A stretch of DNA of 64,000 nucleotides from Ornithodoros turicata. Lineage: Eukaryota; Arthropoda; Arachnida; Ixodida; Argasidae. The notes beneath the pieces were generated by a model. The model ran no database searches and was not told the origin of the DNA. It saw nothing but the letters and a program-made list of their open reading frames with translations. Of the stretch, positions 10,057-19,930 are shown one piece after another. Within the stretch, counting starts at the first letter, position 1. Every line of letters begins with the position of its first letter. The stretch lies in the NCBI RefSeq assembly GCF_037126465.1, contig NC_088203.1, positions 105,362,409 to 105,426,408 of the forward strand, in the 5' to 3' direction. The position numbers and the translations under genes were made by a program.

Positions 10057-10980
10057 TTCGCCTGGGATTTTCGATACCATGATCAGTGGTGCAGGCGGTA
10101 TAAAATGACACTATTTTTTTCGAAATCGACTTCAACAGATGCGACGCGTTTTTAACTTATTCCCTGCATACCAAACCTGTTCTTTACTTTCCAATGCCTC
10201 CGTACCAGTTCATCTCTCAAGGACAAATATATGGGAAGACCTAACCCATGCCTAGGGAATATCGGCTTCTGGAAGTGATAAATCTTACCCGTCACAGCGT
10301 GAATAATCGCGGCTTCCCAGCATTCCTCGGAGCGCATCCGTCTCGCAATCGATGACGCATCTCTTTTTCTACAGCAGTAAATCTAATTACCCGGGCAGTG
10401 CTTCGATCCATTATATTCGAGAGTTCACAATATACGGACCGCCTGTGCGTGGTGCGGCGAAGAACAGTTTATGCCAAACTATTGCGTGTCTGAAGGGCAC
10501 TGTCTCGTGAAATATGAATGACGTGCTCCAGAAGTGGTACCGATATGCAAATATTGCTCGACCATATAAAGAACTCCTACACGCAGCTCTCAAGCTGTGG
10601 AAACGACATCTATGTCACAATTTTTTCTCTTTTCTTTATGAAGAAACATATTAACTTCATATATATATCACTTCATATAACTTCGTCTGTGTGTGTCTGT
10701 TGTCGTCGTCCCTAGTCGCTGAGTTTTACCGTCAGATCCCCCACCCCACCCGTTAGCGGCGATTCGACCCTTCTTAACCTAGAATACTTTTTGCTATCTG
10801 GAAGCTATGTCATAGGATTTGTGGTATCTGTCTTATCCAACCCCCTCCCCCGTCACGTCCTCAGTGCAAAACAAACTCCCAGACCGCTGTCCGTGACGCA
10901 GCCGCACCGCAGTCGGCGCCAGTGGCGAATCTCCCTTAGTGATTCTTACGACGGTGGAGGTGGTCTCGTGAATCGTAAGG
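10057..10980. other. Unassigned stretch
   Basis: Nothing recognised. A short TA run lies near 10660-10672. Confidence 0.4.
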
Positions 10981-11126
10981 CAACAACTCACGGCATGCCC
11001 TCCTACTGTAACTCCGGTATGGCAATATGTTTTCCAATGTCACGTGACGTCATGTTTGGTCACGTGACATTGGAAAACATATTGCCATACCGGAGCTACA
11101 GTAGGAGGGCATGCCGTGAGTTGTTG
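10981..11126. repeat. Nearly perfect 146-bp palindrome
   Basis: Two 68-bp arms (10981-11048 and 11059-11126) flank a 10-bp loop (11049-11058). I count one mismatch (about position 11011 against its partner). The loop-proximal base of each arm is CACGTGAC. Such identity implies recent formation or active arm correction. I found no TIR-type end or target duplication. A transcript across it would form a long double-stranded hairpin. Confidence 0.9.
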
Positions 11127-11856
11127 CGGTATGCATGCAATTACGAGAAAAAATAGCAAAAACACATGCTGCTGCCCCATTCGGCCCGCAGTAAGACGCC
11201 TGTGACGCATCCCCATGCTTTCCCATGTCACGTGGCTCCAAGGCGTGCAAGGGCTGCGCGTGACGTCACGTGCACAAGCCTCATTGCGTCATCGTCGACA
11301 AGGGTATATGCTATTCGATCCAACGTTAGAGATGTCAAAAAGACCAAGGCCTATACGTGACGATATCGACGACCCAGCAAATCAATCGTGAAGTATCGCT
11401 AACACGATCGCATATAAAATGCACCGGCGATTTCGAGCGATGCAAACATATTATCTAAAGATTTTCTGAACCCCTGATAAAAGCTGCTGGCATCTTTGTA
11501 GGAAGGGCGGTTCTCGGAGTGTACGGCATCATTTACCTGGGAAGGACCTTACGCTGGCAGGCATCCACCAGGACATGATGGCGACGTTGAGGGCAGGATT
11601 CCCGATCCTACGCCACGGTCGAATTGGGCCACGGAATTCAAGGATGGGACAGCCTCAAAAATGCCTCTTGTCCTAGCAAGCCTGCGGAACTGGCCGCACA
11701 AGTAACATCCACCATGTAAACGATAAGGACACGGAAGGACTACACTTACAGTGTCTTTAAAGCAGCAACGTTCTCGTCCTGTCACTACAACAAAATTGAT
11801 CGATCCATGGTCAAATCCAGCTGGCTAACGCCATGCCCTAAAAACACTGCTTATAC
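11127..11856. other. Unassigned stretch
   Basis: No repeat recognised. It would be downstream intron if the next entry is an exon. Confidence 0.35.
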
Positions 11857-12071
11857 CTTTCAGGACAACGCATAGGACTAGGATCCTTCAATGTGAAGCT
11901 CATCGTCAGATTTTCATCAAATCGCCGCGAGCAGGGGGGTAGAATATCGCCACCTCCGGCGATGAAATACCCACACGTTATCGTTAAAACAAAGTTGTTC
12001 TTGTTGTTGATGTCATAGCAGAGAGCCGGACCACCGCTCAAGTGACACGCATATCCAAGAGCACAGATGAG
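11857..12071 (-). CDS. Candidate internal exon of a cysteine-rich protein
   Basis: On the minus strand, a stop-free stretch of about 71 codons lies between an AG (12073-12072, 'gataacag') and a good donor-like site 'GAAAG|GTATAAG' (junction 11857/11856). The peptide begins 'LICALGYACHLSGGPALC', continues 'YDINNKNNFVLTITCGYF', and ends '...LKDPSPMRCPER'. It has six cysteines, one potential N-glycosylation site (NLT) and a reasonable share of G/C third positions. This would fit a secreted disulphide-bonded protein, a common type in arthropods. The acceptor lacks a pyrimidine tract, and I recognise no family. Confidence 0.35.
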
Positions 12072-12079
12072 CTGTTATC

Positions 12080-13290
12080 TTTACATGCACATGATGTCTC
12101 TCTATATGCGTTACGCGTTGTCATTCACATGAGATAACAACAACGAGCGTTTCAAGAAGAAATATTAGGTACATCTGCGAGGAGCTGTACGACGGTACCC
12201 CTAACGCTGCTTCTCTCTTATATTATCTCCCTTTATATGTACCTACTTTTGTCGACACTCTAGAACAACATAATGAAAATACGAAAATTAATGTAAGAGA
12301 TTCAAGGCAACAAAGCAATTCTATCATGTGCGTTAAGTGTTTGACGTCACATAACGGCATGTCATAGTGATCATTTATCTTTTCTTATTGTTTGACGACA
12401 GAATGATTGTCCTTTATTTGAAGGAACATCGAGAACCGTCCTGTATCACCTCAGTGCTGTGTATTGAACGACGTCGTCGACAAACAGAACCGTCGATGCT
12501 CTGGGCAGTTCGCGGGTTTGCCCCCCTTAATCTAATTAGAACCCACAGCTTTGCCCACGCACGGCTCCGATCAACTAAAGTTACGGGAGCGGAGACCGCA
12601 TACAGGTGGTGTAGTAATTAGCATTAAATTCCAGCGTATCCTCCTCTCCATAGGGCTGAGCAAAGCGAGGAAGGGTGAAAGACAGGAATAAGAGGGAAAT
12701 AACTTATCGTATAGGGGCGAGATTTACGACAACTGTATATTTTCTGCATCAGACGCGATTCTGGTATTGTATTTATCTCTGCAAATAACACTTATTGTGG
12801 CTCTGCAAGCAATATATCCAGCTTCCGCACTCGCTCAACACGACGTCCAATACGTTTACCTTCTGCAACGACCAGGTGCACGGTTGTACCTTATTCCTAC
12901 AGCGCATATGGCGCTGTATGTGGTGCGACAAGAGGACAAACTAAGCGCTTGCCGGGACTATCTGCAAACAACAGAGACGGCTCTTCGTTTGGACGGCAAT
13001 TTAAGCGACGGCTCGGCAGCGACGTCCAAAGCCACTGCGATGGACGTCGGGCTAAAAGAGATTTATTAAGCATATGTATGCCTCCACTGAAAGAGCTCAC
13101 GAGATGTATGGCCACGGGTTATTTCAAGGATTCTTATTCCGGGTCACTACGCGCTATCCTTGCTGTTCGTCTCAAAAAGGACCGATGTATTCTGATGGAA
13201 TATGATCGAGACAGTCGAATAGGTCGAGCTAAATGGTTCTAGTGGGATACTTTTCATTTACACTGAGTGTCGTGCAAGTTCCATAGATAA
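12080..13290. other. Unassigned stretch
   Basis: Contains two ~100-codon frames at 12767-13242 without codon bias. The first opens with a hydrophobic leader but on TTG rather than ATG. Nothing supported. Confidence 0.4.
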
Positions 13291-13580
13291 GCAGGGGGCT
13301 TAATCGCTTCATCGTCGTTACGGTCGTATCAAGCTAACGAGTGGCGGGAAATTCAAAACGGTGGGCACGTGACACATTGCGCGTGACGTGTACACTCTTA
13401 ACTCCGTACCCTTTAGTAAAGGGTAAAAAATCGCAATATTTTACCCTCTATTTCAGAAGCTACCAGGTACCCTCTGAGTGACCCCTTTTATAAAAGTTAC
13501 AAGGAAACCCACTAATTAGAGGTTACGGCCTTCAATCCAGCACCTGCCCGTAAAGGTTACGCCAACGTGCGGCTTTTTAT

Positions 13581-13793
13581 ACAGGATGTTCATTTTTATT
13601 CGCAACAGAGTAGCGCTCATTTGGCAGGCGGGCTATGTGAATCTTTGCTAATTAGTCGATCCGTAGTTACAAACACATGCGTCAGGAAATGTCGGAAATG
13701 TTTGTAACTACGGATGGGTTAATTTGCGAAAATTAACATAACCCACCTGTCAAATGAGCGCTGGTGTGATGCGAATAAAAACAAACACCCTGT
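13581..13793. mobile_element. Foldback MITE, 'acaggatgttcattttta' ends
   Basis: Left 'acaggatgttcattttta' and right 'aaaacaaacaccctgt' are inverted. 'agcgctcatttg' pairs with 'caaatgagcgct', and 'ccgtagttacaaaca' with 'tgtttgtaactacgg'. It is 213 bp and mostly double-stranded when folded. No target duplication was seen. Confidence 0.75.
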
Positions 13794-14129
13794 GCGTGGG
13801 ATATGGACAGACATTTACAGAACACACCAAGGTACCAAAATGAACCAGCAGAAAAGGAGATCTTGAACATATGGATATTACAAAAACAGAAGTCTGTCGA
13901 GAGGTGACACATTGTGCACAAGTGCGATTCTGATGTGAGGAGGAACCATGATCGCTTTACCAAAGGTATGTGGAAAAAAGAACTATCTTCTAAGTGAGAA
14001 GCAATGCATAAAAGTGCGAGGAAGCTAGCGAGTCAAAACAACTGACCTATGTTTGCTAAGCTGAACACACCCAACGAAATGGAGAACTGCAGCAGAAAAA
14101 AATTTATTCCACATTCGTGTTGCAGAGGC

Positions 14130-14560
14130 GAGCGCAAATGGCAATACAGTATTACATAAAACGCACACAACCTTGAGGAATATGAGTGTACAGTAACGCA
14201 GGAGAGACTACATTACTGCGTTATCAGCGTTGGAGGCGCTCTGGGACGAGTTTGTGAGGTACTGCATTGCGCTGGTGACGGTATGTGAACCTGCATGTGG
14301 GATCCTGGGAACAAAAGTTTGGGCAATGAGAGTAACATTTACGGAACCATTCAAATCCGTACAAAGCACAAGGTACAAAGCAGCATAAATGCGGGAAGGC
14401 GTTCACTCCGCGATTGAGTCTTAGAATATCGTAAGAATACAACAAGTAGGAAGCTGCGAATTATATATCTCGATGCATATATCCGCAGCTCGCAAATTGC
14501 ACGCCGGTGTATTGACTTGGCGACCAAGTAAGAGCAGAAAAGTAGCAAGCGTAAGTGGCG
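14130..14560 (+). pseudogene. Decayed C2H2 zinc-finger-like segment
   Basis: With frameshifts and stops ignored, the plus strand reads fragments of the KRAB/C2H2 pattern. Near 14283-14338 there is 'LHVGSWEQKFGQ' followed after two stops by 'HLRNHSNPYK'. Near 14383-14430 there is 'KQHKCGKAFTPRLSLRIS'. Further weak echoes lie on both sides. In intact proteins the order is C-x2-C-x3-F-x5-L-x2-H-x3-H-TGEKPYKC. Here only half-fingers survive and many Cys/His are lost. It lies wholly inside the TA-flanked element 13393-15463, suggesting capture or use of a zinc-finger gene by a transposon, or an older gene into which the element's ends coincidentally fit. It cannot encode a functional protein. Confidence 0.35.
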
Positions 14561-15612
14561 TTCATATGCAGGACCGCAAAACGCTTGCCATAATCACAAC
14601 AAACATGCGCTAAGAGCTCTTGCTATCAAAATAACGCACGTACCTAGCACAAAATGTACACTTACCCAGTGTATGAAGTGTGTGAATTAGGGCTGCGGTG
14701 GTGACGTTCGTTTTCGGTTATATATTCTTTGCAATCTTCGCACTCACTACACTTTCCACTGAGAACACCGAAAATATACTTGTTTGTTAGCGACATCTAG
14801 CTTTTCCGTTGTTCCTGACGACACTATGATAAACGCGAGGAAAACCACTGATTAAAACAGTTTACACTTGTTAACGGACGGACGACGAGCGTTAAGCGTT
14901 TCAAGGAAACCGCTCTCAGTGTGGATAGACCTAGACCAGGCTCGGCTACGCAGCGAAATCGGAAATCTTTGTGGTTGCGGCATTGACAATTGTTTCCCAC
15001 CCTTTAGAAAGAAACATACTATCAGTATTTCAGACTGCGAACTTATAATCTGTGTTCATACAGCATTGATAACATGTAGTTGACATATTGGTGACGCTGA
15101 AACAGATAAAAAATAACAGCGTAGATTCGCAACTGTCGTCTCGAATGGGAGGCTGAAACGCGGCATTATGCTGAAAAACAAAAGGAAAACGAACGATAAG
15201 AAACTAACAAAGAGATTATCGTTGGAGATTTCGCTTAGAAGTTACAGTGTCGGAGTAGAGGGTACATTTATAAGTTACAACAAGCTGTTTTTGTTTTTTC
15301 CGAGATGTAACTTCTATTCGTGTTGTAAAGACATGACCTTGGTCGCTTTTAACCTCTAAATATACGTTACAGTGGTGTAACCTATACGAAATCTCGAAAT
15401 CTACGTCTATACAGAAGTTACATGTTTCTAAAAGTTACAATAAAAGGTACGGGTTTAAGAGTGTACCACGGCCTTCACGTATCGCGCGAAGGGCGCCGTG
15501 CACGTGTTTTATCACGTGCCCACATTTTTAAATTTCCCACACGCCTTTTTTTAATTTCCCGCCACTCGTTAGGTTGTAACGACCGTAACGACGATGAAGC
15601 GATTAAGCCCCC

Positions 15613-16000
15613 AGGTTAGGTCTGGGTGCAGGAAAATATGTTGCTTTTTTGTGACACTGTTGTTCAAGATCTCCTTCTGTACTCAGTAGTGGTTTGGTCA
15701 ACGTTTTCTCAAACTAAATTAATGTCTATAATTCGTTGCATTGCCGCGTAAAATTCATCCGTAACTGCTACTGAACCTAGGGACTGCGGCTTTAGTATTT
15801 TTTCTATCATCAACGTACAACGGACAACGAAGCAGTCGTCGAAAATTCCAGACACCGGCGAACGCGAAGACCTGACGGCAAAGTGTGATGCCTAACGCAC
15901 TTGACCGGCGATCAAGAAGTGTGATTTCGAATGCCGTTGCAGTGTGGCTTTTTCGACGACCGCCTCATTTCAATCTTGGAGTTGGAGTTGGACGGACTAA
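15613..16000. other. Unassigned stretch
   Basis: Nothing recognised. Confidence 0.4.
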
Positions 16001-16024
16001 AAATCAATCAATCAATCAATCAAT
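16001..16024. repeat. (AATC)n microsatellite
   Basis: About six perfect tetranucleotide units. Confidence 0.95.
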
Positions 16025-16092
16025 TTCAATCTTTCCAGCCCTTAGTGCCCTTAGTCGTAGGATTTGTGTTTGTTTGCATGCCAGTCTCATCT

Positions 16093-16600
16093 AGAGATGC
16101 AAAATTTCCGGAAATTTTGAATCGCTCGAAAAAAAAAAAAACAGTTTCTTTCCGAAAAATTGGAAGAAATGGAAACAAACGTGGTTAACGCTGAGTCGAA
16201 GCATTGCAGGCCAAACCACAGCATACAATGAGCTAGAGGCTTTAGTAGTGTCGATCCTCTAGGCATTAGTGCAGAGCAGAGCATTCTATGAGACTGTTGT
16301 CTACTCAGCGATAGGTAATTAGAACAACCCGTCCACTCCAGGCAGAACTCAGACATTTTGTGAACGCGATGACGATCGCTTGGAGCGGCCAGATGGAGCT
16401 CTAAGTTGGTGGTTGTTGGCGGATTAGAGGCACCTAAGGCACTGTTGGCAGGTTGGAACGCAACAAAGACACGAAAATTTATATTTTTGAATTTTGTAGC
16501 CTGGAAATTTTGGGCTATTTTTGCGGAGACAAGGAAAAAAACGAAAATAACTAGTTTTTTCCGAAAAATTTCCGTTTTTTTCCCGGGGCTTCGCATCTCT
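16093..16600. mobile_element. 508-bp non-autonomous hAT-like element
   Basis: Ends 'agagatgc' and 'gcatctct' are inverted. The 7-mer 'ctcatct' flanks it exactly on both sides (16086-16092 and 16601-16607). Both subterminal regions are rich in 'ccgaaaaatt' and A/T runs. A 212-codon frame on the minus strand spans the element and its flank. Its start lies outside the element and its composition follows the A-runs, so I do not call it a gene. Confidence 0.6.
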
Positions 16601-16607
16601 CTCATCT

Positions 16608-17769
16608 TGGTCAATTTCATCATGCTCATCCATGCAGAAAACATTGACAAACACACACACACACAATGACCAGTGCTAATGAATTTCCAACGCAGCAGGA
16701 TGTCATGCCAAAACCACTTAAGCAAAAAAAGAAAGAGAGAGAAAGAAGCTCCTATAAAGTGTGCTGTGCCTGGTATACTTCACGGCATAGAGGGGAAGCA
16801 GACTTTACACCCGACCCTCTGTGTGCAAGACAGTAACTTAAAATAATCGTTCTATCTCACACACACTTATGATACCCAAAAAAAGACATCAACCAATCAC
16901 ATCGATACTGGTCGGGCGCTCGAAATCTTTCGCAAAATTTCATCAATAAACCTGCGTGTAGCTACTTATCAGCTATGAAACCATTCCGTCAAAGAGAGGC
17001 TACCGCAACAGAAATATGTTTTACGCTTTTGTCCCTAAGAGAGCCGCGAAATACTTTCATTCCGTACAGTAATTGCGGCGCCCAAAACTTCAAGACATTT
17101 AGTTGCAGCGCTCGCCGACTACAGACGGTCACTTTCAACTTGGAGAATGGGAACAATTCGGCGAGAGAACTTGAAAAGTTAGTGGTACGAGATGCCACAC
17201 ATGTATTAGAATCATTCTTGCACTACTTTTTGTCGCCATCATGTTACATTTCTGAATTCAAGTTTACTAGCTGAAGACACCAGGATGTTACACTGCTATT
17301 GTAACCATCTCCTATACCAAAACCATCTCGCGCTAAACAGCGATCTTTATTCTCTTCGCACCCCCATCTAGCCTTCTTTTTTTTTTCTCTCTCTTCTTTT
17401 TCTTTTTTTTTTTCTTTCGTTCCCACTTCTAAGTTACAAGTCGTAAAGGAACCGTCCGTCTCCTTACAGGCGAAGAGATGGACAAGTGATTATTCTTTTT
17501 TGCCCAACAACGTAATTCCCTTCCTACTAAATTAACTGTCCACACCAAGCCATATCGAAAGGCTTCTTTGGACGAAAAAAAAAAATAATTAGCTGGAGCA
17601 ACGAAACAAATTTAATCTTCGACAGCGAAAATTTTCCCTCGGTTCGGATTGTATGCTCGTTTACTGTAACGGAAAGTTTCCCGTTGTAATCAAATTATCC
17701 TATTATCCTAACTATCCTAATTATCCAAATTATCCTAACTATCCTATCCAGTTACGAAAACCATTACCC
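16608..17769. other. Unassigned stretch with T-rich tracts
   Basis: Contains (CA)n near 16651-16666, a C/T-rich run at 17370-17420, and repeated 'taattatcc/taactatcc' units at 17697-17745. No gene recognised. Confidence 0.4.
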
Positions 17770-17771
17770 TA

Positions 17772-17924
17772 GCCACACGGCAAACTTAACGCATTAAACG
17801 GAATGGCAGTAACTTCACCTCCTAACCAACCACCAAGGGGGAGAACGATGTCATTTGAGGTGATGCTTGGTTAGGAGGTGAAGTTACTGCCATTCCGTTT
17901 AATGCATTAACTTTGCCGTGTGGC
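17772..17924. mobile_element. Hairpin MITE with divergent ends
   Basis: TA at 17770-17771 and 17925-17926. Arms of about 65 bp begin 'gccacacggcaaa' and run through 'gcattaaacggaatggcag', differing at very few positions. The inner part ('aacttcacc', 'ctaaccaacc', 'gagaacgatgtcatt') is recognisably the core of the 'cactcttaaaaatgaac' family, but the outer 40 bp is unrelated. Confidence 0.85.
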
Positions 17925-17926
17925 TA

Positions 17927-18384
17927 GGCTGTAAGACGGAAGGTGAGACGCAATCGCGAGACGTTACGGGGTTTATATGTACTGAGTCATTTGTGCTACG
18001 AGAATGGTCCCGAAGTGCAAACAGAAAAGCTTTTGGCTGAAACGGTCAAAGGAAAGCGAGAGCAAATCCGGAAAAGGAACGTGCTCACGTGACCTCCCCT
18101 AATTCCTTCTCGGGCCACTGATGTTTGTTCAATAGAGTAAGGATTGTTTGATTCCTTTGATTGTTCGTGGGAAGGAACACAAGGAGACAGCCTGAGTGGA
18201 ACTCCGGTTGATGTTCCAGAAACGACTGTCATATACGCATAGAGGGATTTTTCTTTCATTCTTTTTCTTTTTTTTTTTTCATTTACATAATTTTTATGCA
18301 AAAGTTATGAGAGAAACATGAATGTCGTTTTTCGCTGTTGAGTTATACGGGCAGGCGGACGTACTCTGGAAGAAAGCATGTAAG
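17927..18384. other. Unassigned stretch
   Basis: T-rich at 18260-18282. Nothing else recognised. Confidence 0.4.
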
Positions 18385-18560
18385 TACAAGATGACTAATT
18401 ACCTAAAATTTATTAATGAACTTTAATTATGAAATTTCGTGCATAAACGAGATAGCAGAATGCGAAACAATCCCCGTTGAAGGCCATTCTATCGTTTTTA
18501 TTTTTTTTAATCGCGAATCGGACGCATGCCCTGAAATATCAACCGCTGGATTTCGCTATG
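18385..18560 (+). repeat. Dispersed repeat, left arm
   Basis: 'gactaattacctaaaat', 'gagatagcagaatg' and 'gttgaaggccattctat' recur inverted at 18990-19168 and in the same orientation at 59360-59550. It may be one subterminal arm of a DNA transposon. Confidence 0.7.
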
Positions 18561-18599
18561 CAAATGAGACGAAACCAAAACAGAGAGGCCTGAGGGGTG

Positions 18600-18815
18600 T
18601 ATAGCCTTCGCCGACGGACTCTAATCTGGTGGTGGTAATGAAACTGCTTGCCGTTGTCGGCCACGCTTGTGCGTCCTGGGTCGACTTCAGAGGGATCTGT
18701 GCCGACATTCGTCTTAAAACGTCTGACGAAAAGCCAGGGAAAACACCCGGACAGCGCAGCCGGGTGTTTTCCCCCAACCAGCCTCGGCCTCGAATGCCAC
18801 CATTGGAGCCACTAT
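18600..18815 (-). mobile_element. SINE family 1, diverged copy
   Basis: The minus strand carries 'aatgtcggcacag', 'aagtcgacccaggacgca' and 'cgtggccgacaacggcaag', the core of the tRNA-derived SINE seen complete at 56792-57112. The tRNA-like head has lost its B box. A new hairpin ('gggaaaacacccgg' facing its complement, 18738-18774) sits where the head joins the body. Confidence 0.75.
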
Positions 18816-18989
18816 AGGCCACGTGAGCTGGTGAAGCTTTTATCTGGACCGCAAAGCGACTGGTGTGGCCAGCAGATCAGCCCCTACACCAATCATTTCC
18901 ATCGCTCCAAATCACGTGGCCCTCTGACGTGGAATGAGCGCTGTGCTCCCTGCGCTCCCGGTCACCGCGGTTGCGGCTCATCTGCGTAT

Positions 18990-19168
18990 CAAATTTCGGC
19001 GATGGATATTCTTCAACGCACGTGCGGGTTTCAGGATTTTTTAAACATAGAACGACTTTCAGCGAGGATTGTCTTCCCCCATTCTGCTATCTCGTTCTTA
19101 CTCCAAATTCCATAATTAAAGAGTTACGTCATGTTACAGAATTAATGAATTTTAGGTAATTAGCCATA
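18990..19168 (-). repeat. Dispersed repeat, right arm (inverted)
   Basis: Reverse complement of the 18385-18560 arm, including 'gagatagcagaatg' and 'cctaaaattcattaat'. Together the arms bracket about 430 bp containing a SINE. Confidence 0.7.
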
Positions 19169-19479
19169 TTGTAGTTACACACTTTCTTCGAGAGGATGTC
19201 TGCCCTGCCGCATAACTCTACTGCAAAGACAACATCTATGCTACTCTCATATCTATTTAAACAAAACAAAAATTTTAAAGGATAAAAAAACGCCCCCTAT
19301 AATATTCTCTACACTCTCTAAATTCTCTCACACTTTCTTCATTGCCTAGCGTACTACATGAAATTCGGTAGCAAATCAATACTAAAAAGCTTTGTCGTTA
19401 AAATTAAAATTAAAAAAAAATCAATATTCGATAAGGTACTCTGTGACACCGATACGCCAAAACCAGTAAGTACAACGAT
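19169..19479. other. Unassigned AT-rich stretch
   Basis: Nothing recognised beyond repeated 'attaaa' near 19400. Confidence 0.4.
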
Positions 19480-19615
19480 GAAAGATGAAAGTCACTGAAA
19501 AGGCTAGCTAGCTGTAGGGATCGAACCCACATCTTCTGGATTACCGGTTCAGGGTTCTACCAATTGAGCTAAGCTAACACGCCTCTCCAGTGACTTTCGG
19601 GGTGCGTCATCTGTA
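19480..19615 (-). mobile_element. SINE family 2 with tRNA-Thr-like head
   Basis: Minus-strand 19580 to 19510 has an A-box-like 'tagctcaattggtag' and a B-box 'ggttcgatccc'. It folds roughly as a tRNA with a seven-base anticodon loop 'ccggtaa' (GGT, threonine). The acceptor stem is imperfect, and the sequence runs on into 'cttttcagtgactttcatc', which also follows a second, incomplete copy at 21505-21585. It is therefore a SINE rather than a tRNA gene. Confidence 0.75.
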
Positions 19616-19714
19616 GGGACGACAAACCAGCCACTCACTCTCCCTCCTTTCACTCTTACATTTTTTGCTCACTCATACACACATTCATACGACGGAAATC
19701 GACGCAAGCGGCAC

Positions 19715-19930
19715 CTGTTGAACAAGAAGAGAAACTGATGTTCTGAGGCTGGAACAACATAGAAGGGACAGATACAAACAAAGCCTCAAGCCTTTGTCTT
19801 TTTTGTCTTTTGTCTTTGCCTGTTTTGTCTTTTTCAAGCCTCAAAGCCTCAAGCCTTTTTGAGGCTTTGTTTGTATCTGTCCCTTCTATGTTGTTCCAGC
19901 CTCAGAACATCAGTTTCTCTCTTGAACAAG
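19715..19930. mobile_element. Foldback element FB5
   Basis: Arms 19728-19788 and 19862-19922 ('ctgatgttctgaggctgg', 'aacaacatagaaggg', 'acagatacaaacaaagcc') match almost perfectly over 60 bp. The loop is a run of 'tttgtcttttgtctttgcc'-like units and 'cctcaagcc' repeats. Non-coding. Confidence 0.85.

Larger units (their letters stand above)
13393..15463. mobile_element. Inner 2.07-kb TA-flanked element
   Basis: TA at 13391-13392 and 15464-15465. The ends are 'cactcttaactccgtacc' and, inverted, 'cactcttaaacccgtacc', sharing 'cactctta' with the hairpin MITE family of this window. Subterminal regions have several '(g)gttac' and '(g)taacttt' stretches. The interior holds a foldback (13581-13793) and a decayed zinc-finger-like segment. 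I see no intact transposase. Confidence 0.75.
13294..15612. mobile_element. Outer transposon of a two-level nest
   Basis: The left end 'gggggcttaatcgcttc' then 'atcgtcgttacggtcgt' (13294-13327) is repeated inverted at 15579-15612. Inverted similarity continues through 'aacgagtggcgggaaatt' and 'gggcacgtga'. Subtracting the inner element, the original was about 250 bp, i.e. a MITE. Confidence 0.75.

Noticed and set aside
11040..11250. Overlapping small frames on the minus strand near the palindrome
   Set aside because: They are translations of the hairpin arms; both arms give the same peptide words.
12767..13069. Frame with a signal-peptide-like start
   Set aside because: Starts on TTG, has no upstream ATG or acceptor, and no codon bias.
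16087..16725. 212-codon open frame on the minus strand
   Set aside because: Lies across a hAT-like element, reads through A-runs as polyphenylalanine, begins outside the element and shows no codon bias.
18648..19115. 155-codon open frame
   Set aside because: Antisense of a SINE and of a dispersed repeat.
19510..19580. tRNA-Thr gene on the minus strand
   Set aside because: Acceptor stem imperfect and sequence continues into a body shared with another copy at 21505-21585, so it is a SINE.
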